A DNA stretch of 64,000 nt from Gemmatimonadota bacterium (GCA_026387915.1 JAPLKS010000011.1:33145-97144), one strand, 5' to 3'; positions 28,115-37,870 are shown, counted from the stretch's first letter. Translations and numbers: made by a program. Notes: generated by a model from the sequence alone, not told the origin.

Positions 28115-28471
28115 TGGAGGCGGGGAGATTCGAACTCCCGTCTTGCATAAGATCTTCCGCAGCGTCTACGTGCGTATCCTACCGTTTGATGTTTCCAGTA
28201 CCTGGCCGGTAGGCCTCCGAATACTGGATGAGCCCTCTATAGTTTTGCCCGACGCCGGAAGGCGCGACGTAAGGCTAGCCCGGATTTGCGATACCCTAGA
28301 AGCCGCCCCGGGCGGGCTTCCTCATGGGCACTGCTGGACGTAACTAGAAGTTACGCAGCAAGAGCGAAGTTGTTGTTCGCAGTTGAAAATTTCCCGAGTG
28401 TTTTACCAGGAACCCGAGGACCTGGGCACGCAACTACGGGGCCACCCACACAATCGATTCCAGTCGCCCCC
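28115..28471 (-). ncRNA. ssrA: Transfer-messenger RNA (tmRNA)
   Basis: The minus strand begins GGGGGCGACUGGAAUCGA and ends GGGAGUUCGAAUCUCCCCGC then CUCCA, the tRNA-like halves of tmRNA. The acceptor stem GGGGGCG pairs with CGCCUCC and allows one G-U pair. The tag reading frame lies at 28351-28380 and gives Ala-Asn-Asn-Asn-Phe-Ala-Leu-Ala-Ala then UAA, the hydrophobic LAA-type degradation tag. Several hairpins that look like the usual pseudoknots follow. The terminal CCA is not encoded: the discriminator A is followed by CUG, so CCA must be added by the tRNA nucleotidyltransferase. tmRNA with SmpB rescues stalled ribosomes and marks the truncated protein for proteolysis. Confidence 0.96.
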
Positions 28472-28510
28472 GAGCTACAGGGGAAAGATACACCGAAAGC
28501 CCCCCTTGGT

Positions 28511-30133
28511 TCAACCGGACGCACACTCCACACGGTTACGGCCGTCTCGCTTGGCCGCGTACAACGCCGCGTCCGCGAGTGCAAAGTGGCGTTTTCGCCA
28601 CGCTTCGCCGCTCCCCGCGTCGTAGAGCGCCACCCCAAAACTTGCCGTCACCCGCACCGCCCCGCCTCGCCACGGGAGCACACCGGCCGCCACCGCCGCA
28701 CGGAGCCGCTCCGCGAGTTCCAAGGCCCCGTCACGCCCCGTCTGCGGCAGCACAATGCCAATCTCCTCGCCGCCGATGCGCGCGCACATATCGGTGCTGC
28801 GCAGATGCTCAAGCAATGCCTGCGACACCAACTTCAGCACCGCATCGCCGCACTCGTGGCCGTAGTTGTCATTCACGGCTTTGAAGTGATCCACGTCCAC
28901 GAGCACCAGCGCGCACTGACCGCCAAACCGATCGGTTTCATTCAGCACGCGCACAAGGTCATCGTTGAATCGCCGCCGGTTCCACAGCCCCGTGAGCGCA
29001 TCGGTCTGCGATTCCCGGCTCACCTCCTCCAGCTCCCACGCCGCCTCAAGCCCTGACGCCGCGAGTTGCGCAAAGAGCCCCGCCGTGCGCAAATCGCGCA
29101 GCGGCATCGCGTCGCGGGCATTGCTCCCCAGCACCACCGCGCCCAGACTGTGCGCCCCACGACGCATCGGGATCACCGCGAGTGACGCACCGGCGGAAAT
29201 CTCTCGAGGCCCGCCGTACACGCGATTCGCGCGCGCCACGCTCTGCGCGTTATCCCACAACTGCGGCGTGCCATCAATGCACGCTCGCGCAATGATCGAA
29301 TCCACCGTCACCATCTCACCCACCGCCGGAGCAGGAAGCGGATGCTGCGCGGTCACACGCCGCACGGTCCCCGTATGCTGCGTTCGATCCCACTGCACGA
29401 GCACAGCGAAATCCGCGCCGGTCGCCTCCACCGCTCGCTCCACCAGATTGCGCTCAAGCTCGGCGGGGTCGCTCGAAGCCTGCACTTCAAGCGCCGTGCG
29501 CACCAGCGCGCGTAGTTCACGATTCTGCGCCGTCATCGCCGTATCGTGCTCCCATAATGCCCAGAGCACACCGGCATGCGCGGCGTGTCCCTGCACCATC
29601 GCCTTGAGTGCCTCGCGCTTCCACACGCGCTCACTCGACAGCGACGCCACCAGCAACAACGCCGGCGCCTCAGGGGGCGTCGGCGTTTCGCTCACCGGCC
29701 AGCGCACCGGCGCCACCACGAAACGCGGCGACTCGGCTTCCGCATCGAACGACACAATCCCTTCGTCCGCGCACCAGCGCGCCAACTCACGCTGTTGCAC
29801 CGTGCCCCATGTCGCGGGGTCGCACCGCACGCCGTTCGCCGTCGTCACGCAGACAAAGGGCGCGCTCGCCGACGCACGCCGCCACAGCATCACGGTATCG
29901 GCGAGCAACGCATCGCGCACCAAACGGAGATGGCTCGTGAGCAACACATCTCTCGACGGCACGAGCGCGTCAGATGGCGGATTGGCGGCGACGTCCACGG
30001 TCGCGCCAGCGCTCCGAACCGCCCCGAACACACGATCAGAAAGCGCGGGGCGCTCGTGCTCGCTGCGCCGTTTCCACCACGCGCCGCCCAACGAGACCAC
30101 GGCACCACTCACGAAGGCGACGAGCAGCCACAT
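28511..30133 (-). CDS. Membrane-anchored GAF-GGDEF diguanylate cyclase
   Basis: The 540-residue product has one N-terminal membrane segment (LLVAFVSGAVVSLGGAW). A first region at about 50-170 is GAF-like. A second GAF domain at about 190-350 has FAVLVQWDRT and GASLAVIPMRRG. The GGDEF domain (about 375-537) has TDALTGLWNRRRF and the active-site form GGEEI in ARIGGEEIG. The inhibitory site RSTD lies five residues before it, so product inhibition is likely. It makes cyclic di-GMP from GTP, probably in response to a signal bound by the GAF domains. The gene ends 40 bases before the tmRNA 5' end, so the ssrA promoter must overlap its 3' end. Confidence 0.93.
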   Translation of the reverse strand: MWLLVAFVSGAVVSLGGAWWKRRSEHERPALSDRVFGAVRSAGATVDVAANPPSDALVPSRDVLLTSHLRLVRDALLADTVMLWRRASASAPFVCVTTANGVRCDPATWGTVQQRELARWCADEGIVSFDAEAESPRFVVAPVRWPVSETPTPPEAPALLLVASLSSERVWKREALKAMVQGHAAHAGVLWALWEHDTAMTAQNRELRALVRTALEVQASSDPAELERNLVERAVEATGADFAVLVQWDRTQHTGTVRRVTAQHPLPAPAVGEMVTVDSIIARACIDGTPQLWDNAQSVARANRVYGGPREISAGASLAVIPMRRGAHSLGAVVLGSNARDAMPLRDLRTAGLFAQLAASGLEAAWELEEVSRESQTDALTGLWNRRRFNDDLVRVLNETDRFGGQCALVLVDVDHFKAVNDNYGHECGDAVLKLVSQALLEHLRSTDMCARIGGEEIGIVLPQTGRDGALELAERLRAAVAAGVLPWRGGAVRVTASFGVALYDAGSGEAWRKRHFALADAALYAAKRDGRNRVECASG

Positions 30134-30156
30134 CGCTCAACGCCCCGTGGCGCGCA

Positions 30157-30909
30157 CTAGTCGCCGAGTATCCGGGCCGCGGCCATCGCGGCACCAAAGC
30201 CATTGTCGATGTTGCACACCGTCACGCCGGCCGCACAGCTATTGAGCATGGTGAGCAGCGCGGCCAGTCCGTGAAAACTCGCGCCGTAGCCAATGCTCGT
30301 CGGCACAGCAATCACCGGCACCCGCACGAGGCCGCCCACCACCGACGGAAGCGCGCCATCCATCCCCGCGACCACAATCACCACACCGGCCTCGGCGAGC
30401 GCGCCCTGCTGCGAGAGGAGCCGGTGAATCCCCGCCACCCCCACATCCACCAGCCGTGCCACGGAGCAGCCGAGCGCATCGAGCGTGACAGCCGCTTCCT
30501 CAGCGACGGGGAGATCGCCCGTACCTGCGGTAATCACCAGAACGGTGCGTGCGTCAGCGCGCGCAACACGCGCCGCGCCGCGCAACAATACCGTGCGCCC
30601 GAGCGCATTCGACTCGGCGCCAGCGAACCGTGCCACCAAGGCCTCGCGCAACTCCGGCGAGGCGCGGGTTACCAAAAACCCGTCGCCGTGCGCCGCAATC
30701 CGCTCGCAGATCGCCGTGGCCTGTTCCACGGTTTTGCCTTCGCCAAACACGACTTCGGGAAAACCATTGCGCAACGCCCGATGATGGTCGATCTGCGCAA
30801 AGGGCAACGCCTCGAGCGGAGCCTGGTCGAGTTGCACGAGCGCATCGTCCACTGGCGTGTGCCCGCTCGCCACGGCATCGAGCAGCGCGCGCACGCGGTC
30901 ACGCCTCAC
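30157..30909 (-). CDS. larB: LarB, nickel-pincer cofactor biosynthesis carboxylase/hydrolase
   Basis: This 250-residue protein has the LarB pattern: DHHRALRNGFPEVVFGEGKT near residues 41-60, then an AIR-carboxylase-like domain with VITAGTGDLPVAEEA at about 123-137, VVAGMDGALPSVVGGLV, and a C-terminal NIDNGFGAA. LarB carboxylates nicotinic acid adenine dinucleotide and releases AMP, the first step in making the nickel-pincer nucleotide of lactate racemase. No larA, larC or larE is in this window, so partners lie elsewhere or are missing. It overlaps dusB by 4 bases. Confidence 0.9.
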   Translation of the reverse strand: MRRDRVRALLDAVASGHTPVDDALVQLDQAPLEALPFAQIDHHRALRNGFPEVVFGEGKTVEQATAICERIAAHGDGFLVTRASPELREALVARFAGAESNALGRTVLLRGAARVARADARTVLVITAGTGDLPVAEEAAVTLDALGCSVARLVDVGVAGIHRLLSQQGALAEAGVVIVVAGMDGALPSVVGGLVRVPVIAVPTSIGYGASFHGLAALLTMLNSCAAGVTVCNIDNGFGAAMAAARILGD

Positions 30910-31913
30910 GGCGACGCGGCCTCGAGCGACTGATTCGCGGCATGCTCCGCGAGATAATCCGCGAAGATCCCCTCGACTTCACCAAAGCTGTTCACCAAGT
31001 GCAGCTTGCGGCGGAGATCAGCCGAGTTGTGCAGCCCCTTCACGTACCAGCCAAGGTGTTTGCGGAACTCGATCGCAGCGCCTTCGGGGTCCACTTCATA
31101 GCTCTGCACCATCCGCGCGTGATCGAGCGCGAGTGCAAAGCGCTCTTCCACCCCAGGCGTGGCGCGCGGCGCTTCGCCGTTGAGCAGCGCACGCGCCTGC
31201 GTGAAGATCCACGGCTGGCCAAACGATCCGCGCCCAATCATCACACCGGCGCATCCCGTCTCCTTATGCATCCGGAACGCGTCCTCGGCGGTCTTGATGT
31301 CGCCATTTCCGATGACGGGAATCTCGAGCGCCTGCACGAGGAGACTGATTTCCTCCCACCGTGCGCTCCCTGTGTACATCTGCGTGCGCGTGCGTGGATG
31401 GATGGCAATCGCCTTCACGCCGGCTTCTTGGCAGTGTAGGCCAATCTTCACGGGATCGCGCATCTCCTCGCTCCAGCCACTGCGGATCTTGCACGTCACC
31501 GGGAGGTGGGTGTTCTTCACCACCGCGCGAATGACCTCCTGCACGAGCCCCAGATCCTTGAGACAGCCGGATCCACCGTTGCGCCGCACCACCTTCTTTA
31601 CGGGACAGCCAAAGTTGATATCAATGAACTCGGGCTGAAACACGTCAGTGACCAGCGCGGCGGCCTCGCCCATCGGCCCTGGCTCGCCCCCAAAGATCTG
31701 CACGCCAATGGGCCGTTCGTCGGCACCAAAACGCAGTTTGGAGATGGTTGCTTCGTTCTCGCGGCGGATTCCCTCAGCCGACAAGAACTCCGTCACGACG
31801 ACATCCGCCCCATAGCGCCGGCAGAGCCGACGGAACGGCGACTCCGACACCCCAGCCATCGGGGCCAGAAAGAGCGGCACAGCGTGCGCGACCGGGTACG
31901 GAAAAGTGGGCAT
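30906..31913 (-). CDS. dus: tRNA-dihydrouridine synthase (DusB-like)
   Basis: This 335-residue FMN enzyme reduces uridine to dihydrouridine in the tRNA D loop. It opens with LFLAPMAGVSESPFRRLCR, has the active-site Cys in NFGCPVKKVV followed by NGGSGCL, and the later FMN-binding segment GNGDI with IGRGSFGQPWIF. The chosen ATG gives the family-typical N terminus; the longer open frame upstream is antisense to the IIA-Ntr gene and is not part of it. It heads a short run with larB and is divergent from the IIA-Ntr gene. Confidence 0.94.
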   Translation of the reverse strand: MPTFPYPVAHAVPLFLAPMAGVSESPFRRLCRRYGADVVVTEFLSAEGIRRENEATISKLRFGADERPIGVQIFGGEPGPMGEAAALVTDVFQPEFIDINFGCPVKKVVRRNGGSGCLKDLGLVQEVIRAVVKNTHLPVTCKIRSGWSEEMRDPVKIGLHCQEAGVKAIAIHPRTRTQMYTGSARWEEISLLVQALEIPVIGNGDIKTAEDAFRMHKETGCAGVMIGRGSFGQPWIFTQARALLNGEAPRATPGVEERFALALDHARMVQSYEVDPEGAAIEFRKHLGWYVKGLHNSADLRRKLHLVNSFGEVEGIFADYLAEHAANQSLEAASP

Positions 31914-31958
31914 TCCCTGCAAGGTACACCCGTAGCCAACTGCTTGCAACATCGTGAT

Positions 31959-31987
31959 TTGACTCACATTGTCCCCCGCTATATCTT
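31959..31987 (+). promoter_or_regulatory. Predicted promoter of the PTS IIA-Ntr gene
   Basis: TTGACT (31959-31964) and TATCTT (31982-31987) are 17 bases apart, close to the housekeeping consensus. The ATG follows after about 55 bases, with GAGGA as ribosome site. The dusB promoter must lie on the other strand in the same 136-base gap. Confidence 0.6.
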
Positions 31988-32049
31988 TGATTCTCGCAGG
32001 CTCGTTTCGCTGGCGCGCCTGATGCGCCCTTTTCAGTAGAGGACGTGGC

Positions 32050-32502
32050 ATGGAACTGCGCGAGTTTTTCTCCGAAGACGCCGTAAAGCTCGACCTCGTC
32101 GGCACCACCAAAGACGAAGTCCTCAAAGAAATGATCGCCCTGCTCGGCCTCGACGAAAAGAACGAGGCCATGCTGTTCAAGATGCTTAAGCGCCGCGAAA
32201 ACCTCGGTAGCACCGGCATCGGCCGCGGTATCGCCATTCCGCATTGCCGCTCCCTCGTGGTGAACAAGCTCCGCGTGGCGTTCGGCCGCAAAAAAGACGG
32301 GCTCGACTTCAAGGCCATCGACGAAAAGCCGGTCAACTTTTTCTTCCTGATCGTCGCCCCGCCGCTGGAAGTGTCGAACCAGTACCTCCCGGTCCTCGGC
32401 AAGATCGCCCAGTTCTCCAAGGAGCCGGACGTTCCGGAACGCCTGCTCGCCATTACGCAGCCGGCCGAGTTCATGAAGCTCCTCGAAGAAAAAGGCGTCT
32501 GA
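32050..32502 (+). CDS. ptsN: PTS IIA-Ntr-type protein
   Basis: This 150-residue single-domain protein is a fructose/nitrogen-type PTS EIIA. The phosphorylated histidine is His65 in GIGRGIAIPHCR, and NFFFLIVAPPLEVSNQYL is the conserved second half. Such proteins receive phosphate from NPr/HPr and act as regulators of potassium transport, nitrogen or carbon metabolism rather than in sugar uptake. It has a good ribosome site (GAGGA) and its own predicted promoter. No EI, HPr or rpoN is visible nearby, so the name ptsN is by family only. Confidence 0.85.
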   Translation: MELREFFSEDAVKLDLVGTTKDEVLKEMIALLGLDEKNEAMLFKMLKRRENLGSTGIGRGIAIPHCRSLVVNKLRVAFGRKKDGLDFKAIDEKPVNFFFLIVAPPLEVSNQYLPVLGKIAQFSKEPDVPERLLAITQPAEFMKLLEEKGV

Positions 32503-32594
32503 CGCAAGTCCGTAGCGCCCGCTCGGCCTTCGTAGTCTCGCGCGACAGTAGCACCACCCTAGCATCACAGCAGTCGCGCGCTCAAGTTCCACTC

Positions 32595-33686
32595 ATGCGC
32601 GCACTCCTCGCTTCTCTCCTCGCGCTGGCTGTGGTCTCGCCGGCGCTTCCCGCTCAGGCGGTTGATTCCCTCCCCACGCTCACCGTGGGATCCGCGACCG
32701 CTCACCGCGGCGAACGCGTGTACGGCACGCTCGTGATTCCGGCCGGCGTGGACTCCGGTACTACCATTCAGGTGGCCGTGATTCACGGTGCGGCGCCGGG
32801 GCCGATCGTCGCCTTCGTCTCCGGGGCGCACGGCACCGAATACACCTCCATTGTCGCCATGACACGGCTGATCGATCGTCTCAACCCTGCGCAGCTGCAC
32901 GGGTCGGTGATCGTCGTGCCGCTGCTCAACGTCGCGTCCTTTGAGCAGATGGTGCCGCACGTAAACCCCGTGGACCGCAAAGGGATGAACACGCAGTACC
33001 CTGGCGATGTCACCGGCACGCAGACGGTGCGCGTACTCGCCTCCGTCGCGCAGAATGTCGTGCGCATTGCGGATGTGGTGGTGGACGTACACGGCGGCGA
33101 CCTCGACGAAGATCTGCGCCCGTATAGTTATTGGATTCGCACCGGCGTCGTCTCACAGGACAGCGCGTCACGCAAACTCGCGCTCGCCTTTGGCCTCGAC
33201 ATGATCATCGTGCGCGATATCGACCTCGCGAACCCGGCCAGCACACGTAGCCTCAGCGGCTACGCGCTCTCACTCGGCAAAACCACCTTCGTCGCGGAAG
33301 CCGGCCACTCGGGGCTCGTCACCGCCGAAGAAACAGCCATGCTCGTGGAAGGGTCGGCCAACCTCCTCAGTTCAATGAAGATGATGACCCACCCCATGAA
33401 ACCGGTGGTGCATCCCCTCTGGGTGGGGCCGGACGAACGCGTGCGCGCAGAGGGCGGCGGCATGTTCTACGCCACCGTCAAGCGCGGCGTCACCATCGCC
33501 AAAGGCGCGCGCGTTGGATTCATCACTGATTACGTTGGCCGTCGCACCGGCGACGTGGTGGCACCACAGGACGGTGTGGTGAGTTTCATTCGCGGCGTCC
33601 CATCCCTTTCCAAAGGCGCAACGATCGTCACCGTCACCAAGCGGTACGAGGGCGCGCCCCCAGCCTACGCCAAGCCAAAGCCATGA
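32595..33686 (+). CDS. Exported succinylglutamate desuccinylase/aspartoacylase-family metallohydrolase
   Basis: The 363-residue product has a signal peptide ending LPAQA. The catalytic domain is M14-like with a complete zinc site: His79 and Glu82 in SGAHGTEY, and His166 in VVDVHGGD. NPVDRKGMN at 124-132 binds substrate carboxylates, and VAEAGHSG carries the catalytic Glu. The last 90 or so residues form a small beta domain as in the AstE/AspA family. Family members hydrolyse N-acyl amino acids. It overlaps the following creatininase-family gene by 4 bases. Confidence 0.85.
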   Translation: MRALLASLLALAVVSPALPAQAVDSLPTLTVGSATAHRGERVYGTLVIPAGVDSGTTIQVAVIHGAAPGPIVAFVSGAHGTEYTSIVAMTRLIDRLNPAQLHGSVIVVPLLNVASFEQMVPHVNPVDRKGMNTQYPGDVTGTQTVRVLASVAQNVVRIADVVVDVHGGDLDEDLRPYSYWIRTGVVSQDSASRKLALAFGLDMIIVRDIDLANPASTRSLSGYALSLGKTTFVAEAGHSGLVTAEETAMLVEGSANLLSSMKMMTHPMKPVVHPLWVGPDERVRAEGGGMFYATVKRGVTIAKGARVGFITDYVGRRTGDVVAPQDGVVSFIRGVPSLSKGATIVTVTKRYEGAPPAYAKPKP

Positions 33687-34447
33687 CCGCTCGTCCGTGG
33701 ATTCTCGCCGAAACAACATGGGCCGAAGTACGCGGCACCGCGTACAGTGTCGCCGTGCTTCCGTGGGGCGCGACCGAAGCGCATAACTACCACCTTCCCT
33801 ACGCCACCGACAACATCCAGAGCGATGCGGTGGCCGCCGAAGCCGCGCGTCGCGCCTGGGAGCGCGGAACCAAAGCGATTGTCCTCCCCTGCATTCCGTA
33901 CGGCGTGAACACGGGCCAGCTCGACATTCCGCTCTGCATCAACATGAATCCCTCCACGCAGTCTGCCGTGCTGGCCGATATCTGCTCAGCGCTGGAGGGA
34001 CACGGCGTTCGAAAGTTGGTGATCGTCAACGGCCACGGCGGGAATGATTTCAAACAGATCATTCGTGAGCTGCAGCCGCGCACGGCTGTCTTTCTCTCGA
34101 CGATCAACTGGTACAAGGTCGTGGATCCCAAGGGGCACTTCGCCGACCTCGGCGATCACGCAGGCGAGTTGGAGACGAGCGTCATGCAGCACATCGCGGC
34201 CGATCTCGTGCGTCCGTTGAGCAGCGCCGGCGATGGCGCCGAGAAGAAGTCGAAGCTCCGCGGGATTCGCGAAGGATGGGCTTGGGCGCCGCGCCAATGG
34301 ACCAAGGTCAGCGCCGACACGGGCATCGGGAATCCCGCTGCTGCCACGGCGGAGAAAGGCGCGCGCTTCTTCGACTTGGTGTGCGAGCAGATCGCGGGCT
34401 ATTTCACCGAACTCGCCGCACTCGACACGGCCGCGCCGTACGCCTAA
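33683..34447 (+). CDS. Creatininase-family amidohydrolase
   Basis: This 254-residue protein has the creatininase fold: LPWGATEAHNYHLPYATD at about 26-43, with Glu, His and Asp metal ligands, and VNGHGGNDF at about 114-122. DHAGELETSVM follows with a further Glu ligand. Members include creatininase, FAPy deformylase (ArfB) and mycofactocin MftE-type peptidases; this sequence does not settle which. It is coupled to the exported AstE/AspA-type gene but has no signal peptide, so it acts in the cytoplasm. Its stop overlaps the stop of the MATE gene on the other strand. Confidence 0.85.
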   Translation: MTARPWILAETTWAEVRGTAYSVAVLPWGATEAHNYHLPYATDNIQSDAVAAEAARRAWERGTKAIVLPCIPYGVNTGQLDIPLCINMNPSTQSAVLADICSALEGHGVRKLVIVNGHGGNDFKQIIRELQPRTAVFLSTINWYKVVDPKGHFADLGDHAGELETSVMQHIAADLVRPLSSAGDGAEKKSKLRGIREGWAWAPRQWTKVSADTGIGNPAAATAEKGARFFDLVCEQIAGYFTELAALDTAAPYA

Positions 34448-35808
34448 TGCTCGATGTGTAGTCGTTTGATGTCCTGCATCAGCCGCCAGCGCACGCGGCT
34501 GAGTTGCAGGAAGGCGACGGCAATCAGGCTCCCCACATAGCCCCACCAGATCCCCGCGGGGCCCATTCCGGCCCAGAGCGAGAGGGCGAGCCCCAGCGGG
34601 ATCCCGACTCCCCAAAAGCCGCCGAGGTGGAGGAGCATGGGCACCCGCGTGTCGCCGGTGCCGCGCAGGATGCCGGCGGACACGCACTGGATTCCGTCGA
34701 ACACCTGAAAGAGCCCCGCAATGGGAAGGAGCGACGACGCCATAGCGACGGTGGCGGCGTCCGCGGCAAAGCCGCTCGCGATGAACCGCGGGAGGAGGGT
34801 GAACGCCAGCATGGCGAAAGTCATGAACCCAACCCCCACGGCGAGGGCGGCCACCGCGTCGCGCCGCGCGGCGGACACGTCGTCGCGGCCAATCGCCCGG
34901 CCGACCATCGCCGCTGCTGCCGCGCCGACTCCCACCGGCACCATGAAAGTGATGGACGCCAAGTTCAACACAATTTCGTGTCCCGCGAGCGGCACAACGC
35001 CAAAAGTTCCGATCACTAACCCGCCCATCGAAAACACCGCCATCTCGAGCAGCTGTTGCAAGGCCACCGGAAGTCCAATCGCGAGCATTCGCACCATGGG
35101 CTTCAGCGCGAAGCTCTCGGGCAACCACGGGCGGATTGTAGGCCGCAGATGCGACCACCCGCCAGCCACAATGATCGCCAGTGTCACCCACCGGCTGATC
35201 ACCGTGGCAATCGCCGAACCGGCGGGGCCGAGCGCGGGTGCGCCCCAATGCCCGTAAATCAACACCCAGTTCAGCACCACGTTCAGCACATTCGCCACGA
35301 TAATCGACACCACAATGGCGCGCGCCGTGCCCATGGCCTGCAGTGATTGCCGGAACACCACAAACAAAAACGACGGCAGCACACCAAATATCAGCCAGTG
35401 AATCACACTCGCCGTGATCGGCACCACGCCATCTGGCTGATGCATCGAACGAAAGAATGGCTCCACCGGCCACATCGCCACCGACATCAGCACGCTCAGC
35501 ACCACGGCCATGATCACGCCGCGCTGCACCCCGCGCGCCACGCCCACCGTGTCTTTGGCGCCAACGGCCTGTGACACGATTGGGTCGAGAACCAACAGGA
35601 GCCCCATCCCGAAGAGGAAGAGGTTCGACCAGTAGATATGTGCGAGCGCCACAGCGGCAATGGCGTCGGGCGACACGCGCCCCACCATCGCGGTGTCTAC
35701 GACGCCCATCATCATCACGCCGACCTGCGCGAGCACAATCGGCCACGCGAGCCGCAGCATCTCGCGCAGTTCGCCGCTCGTGGGGCGGAGCTGCGCGAGG
35801 GGCAGCAT
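34444..35808 (-). CDS. MATE-family multidrug efflux transporter
   Basis: This 454-residue inner-membrane protein has about twelve hydrophobic segments in two similar halves. The first helix LAWPIVLAQVGVMMMGVVDTAMVGRVS is typical of the NorM/DinF group, and the second half begins near ALQQLLEMAVFSMGGLVIG. These antiporters export cationic drugs or metabolites with Na+ or H+. It starts 8 bases after the guaA stop, so it is the last gene of the long mreB-led run. Confidence 0.92.
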   Translation of the reverse strand: MLPLAQLRPTSGELREMLRLAWPIVLAQVGVMMMGVVDTAMVGRVSPDAIAAVALAHIYWSNLFLFGMGLLLVLDPIVSQAVGAKDTVGVARGVQRGVIMAVVLSVLMSVAMWPVEPFFRSMHQPDGVVPITASVIHWLIFGVLPSFLFVVFRQSLQAMGTARAIVVSIIVANVLNVVLNWVLIYGHWGAPALGPAGSAIATVISRWVTLAIIVAGGWSHLRPTIRPWLPESFALKPMVRMLAIGLPVALQQLLEMAVFSMGGLVIGTFGVVPLAGHEIVLNLASITFMVPVGVGAAAAAMVGRAIGRDDVSAARRDAVAALAVGVGFMTFAMLAFTLLPRFIASGFAADAATVAMASSLLPIAGLFQVFDGIQCVSAGILRGTGDTRVPMLLHLGGFWGVGIPLGLALSLWAGMGPAGIWWGYVGSLIAVAFLQLSRVRWRLMQDIKRLHIEH

Positions 35809-35816
35809 CTACGCCT

Positions 35817-37361
35817 CTACTCCCACTCGATGGTGGCCGGCGGCTTGGAACTGATGTCGTACACCACGCGGTTCACGCCCTTCACTTCGTTGATAATGCG
35901 GTTCGACATCCGCGCCAACACTTCATGCGGGAAGGAGAACCAGTCCGCGGTCATACCGTCCGTGCTCGTGACCGCACGCAGTGCAATCACATACTCGTAG
36001 GTGCGACCGTCGCCCATCACGCCCACCGAGCGAATGGGGAGAAACACGGCGAAGGCCTGCCAGATGTCGTTATACAATCCAGCGCTGCGAATTTCCTCGA
36101 GGTAGATCGCATCGGCTTTGCGCAGCGTATCGAGCCGTTCCTCCGTCACTTCGCCGAGCACGCGAATCGCGAGCCCTGGCCCTGGGAACGGATGGCGCCC
36201 CACCATCTCCTCGGGGAGCCCAAGTTCGCGCCCCACATTACGCACTTCATCCTTGAACAGCTCACGCAACGGCTCAATGAGCTTGAACTTCATGTCCGGC
36301 TTGAGGCCGCCCACGTTGTGGTGCGTCTTGATCGTCGCGCTCGGGCCGCCCTTGGCGCTCACGCTCTCAATCACATCGGGGTACAGCGTGCCCTGCACCA
36401 AGAACTCAGCATTCTCGCCGGCTTCGGCAGTCGCTTCTTCAAACACATCAATAAACGCGTGGCCGATGGCTTTGCGCTTCTTCTCCGGGTCTCCTTCGCC
36501 TGCGAGCGCCTGCAAAAAGCGCTCCTCCGCGCGCACCGTCACGAGCTTGATGCCGAGGTGCTGCCCCATGGTGCGTTCCACCTGCTCGCGCTCGTGCAGA
36601 CGCAGGAGCCCGGTGTCCACGAACACGCAGGTGAGCTGATCGCCAATAGCGCGATGCACCAACGCCGCCGCCACCGAACTATCGACGCCACCAGAGAGCC
36701 CGCAGATCACCTTCTTGGTACCAACGAGCGCGCGGATCTTGGCAATCTCGTTGTCAATAAAGGACCCCGGCGTCCAATCCGGCTCCGCCTTGCACACGCC
36801 AAACAAAAAGTTCGCAATGATCTCGGCGCCGCGCACCGTATGCGCCACTTCCGAGTGAAACTGAATCGCGTGAATCGGCTTGGTGGCATGGCGAATGCCC
36901 GCCACCACGTTGCCGGCACTCCCCGCCGTGAGCACGTACCCTGGCGGCGGCGTCTCCACATGGTCGCCGTGGCTCATCCATACCGTGGTGCGCTCTCCCT
37001 TGTCGAAGCCCGCGAACATGCCCGACGGCTCCTCAATCGTGATGTCCGCGCGACCATACTCGCGGCCGCCGCCTGCGACCACCGTGCCGCCCTCGGTGTG
37101 CGTGATCCACTGCAGTCCGTAGCAGACGCCAAGCACCGGCGCTACGTCGAGAATGGCACGGTCAAAAGTGGGAGCGCCCTCATCCGTGACGGAGTTTGGG
37201 CCACCACTCAGAATGATTCCCGTTGGCTTCCAGTCGCGAATCCATTGTAGCGACCGCGTGGTGGGATGAATCTCCGAGTACACGCGCGCCTCGCGCACCC
37301 GCCGCGCAATGAGCTGCGTGAACTGCGACCCGCAATCGAGAATCAGGATACGCGAACTCAT
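35817..37361 (-). CDS. guaA: GMP synthase (glutamine-hydrolysing)
   Basis: The 514-residue enzyme converts XMP to GMP. The N-terminal class I amidotransferase domain has Cys80 in GVCYGLQW and the His/Glu pair starting at QFHSEV. The ATP-pyrophosphatase domain has the P-loop [12 protein letters not shown], and the C-terminal dimerisation domain ends [15 protein letters not shown], the standard GuaA end. The start is the ATG that shares its first base with the stop of the upstream phosphodiesterase gene; a longer open frame lies inside that gene and is not used. Confidence 0.97.
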   Translation of the reverse strand: MSSRILILDCGSQFTQLIARRVREARVYSEIHPTTRSLQWIRDWKPTGIILSGGPNSVTDEGAPTFDRAILDVAPVLGVCYGLQWITHTEGGTVVAGGGREYGRADITIEEPSGMFAGFDKGERTTVWMSHGDHVETPPPGYVLTAGSAGNVVAGIRHATKPIHAIQFHSEVAHTVRGAEIIANFLFGVCKAEPDWTPGSFIDNEIAKIRALVGTKKVICGLSGGVDSSVAAALVHRAIGDQLTCVFVDTGLLRLHEREQVERTMGQHLGIKLVTVRAEERFLQALAGEGDPEKKRKAIGHAFIDVFEEATAEAGENAEFLVQGTLYPDVIESVSAKGGPSATIKTHHNVGGLKPDMKFKLIEPLRELFKDEVRNVGRELGLPEEMVGRHPFPGPGLAIRVLGEVTEERLDTLRKADAIYLEEIRSAGLYNDIWQAFAVFLPIRSVGVMGDGRTYEYVIALRAVTSTDGMTADWFSFPHEVLARMSNRIINEVKGVNRVVYDISSKPPATIEWE

Positions 37362-37870
37362 TACACCTGCCATTTCGGGTCGGACAACTTGATGAACTCT
37401 ACGTGTTTGCTGTCGAGATCGAGCACGGCTGCCGTTGGAGCGCCATGAATCCATCCGCACGCCTCGCCGGGATTGATAATCAACGTGTCACCGCGCGTCT
37501 TCATGGACTGCTGGTGCTCGTTGCCGTGCACCACCACGTGGTGCGCCTTCACCGACCGCGCAGCCACATCGCCAATGTCGTGCACAATGAGAATCTTGTG
37601 CTCACCAATGGTGATGCTGTGCGGCGATTCAAAGAGTTCGAGCCCCATCCCCTGTGCCGCAAAGGCGCGGAGCCCCTCAGGGTCACCGTCGTTGCGCCCA
37701 AAGACGCCTGCCAGCGCCACATTCGCATCCTGAAACGGCTTGAGCGCAAACGGGGAGCAGTAATCGCCCGCGTGCAGCACCATGCCGACGCCGCGCTCCA
37801 CCATCTGCTTGAGCAATTCGGCAACGGCCGGCACCCGATCATGCGTATCCGAGATCAATCCGATGAGCAT
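37361..37870 (-). CDS. YfcE/MJ0936-type metallophosphodiesterase
   Basis: This 169-residue protein is a compact metallophosphoesterase with all ligands: ISDTHDR at 6-12, [14 protein letters not shown] (the N of GN[HD]), VHDIG, and HGNEHQQ near the end in place of the usual GHTH. The last motif is altered to GNEH, yet His is kept. Members of this group hydrolyse phosphodiesters with Mn2+ or Ni2+ in vitro. It overlaps lysA and guaA by one base each and is clearly in their operon. Confidence 0.85.
   Translation of the reverse strand: MLIGLISDTHDRVPAVAELLKQMVERGVGMVLHAGDYCSPFALKPFQDANVALAGVFGRNDGDPEGLRAFAAQGMGLELFESPHSITIGEHKILIVHDIGDVAARSVKAHHVVVHGNEHQQSMKTRGDTLIINPGEACGWIHGAPTAAVLDLDSKHVEFIKLSDPKWQV

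Noticed and set aside
28351..28638. Apparent 95-codon protein gene ending in ANNNFALAA
   Set aside because: Its last codons are the tmRNA tag; the rest reads through the tRNA-like part and the cyclase 3' end in another frame.
35571..37250. Open frame of 559 codons opposite guaA
   Set aside because: Antisense artefact; guaA covers the same bases with full conserved motifs.
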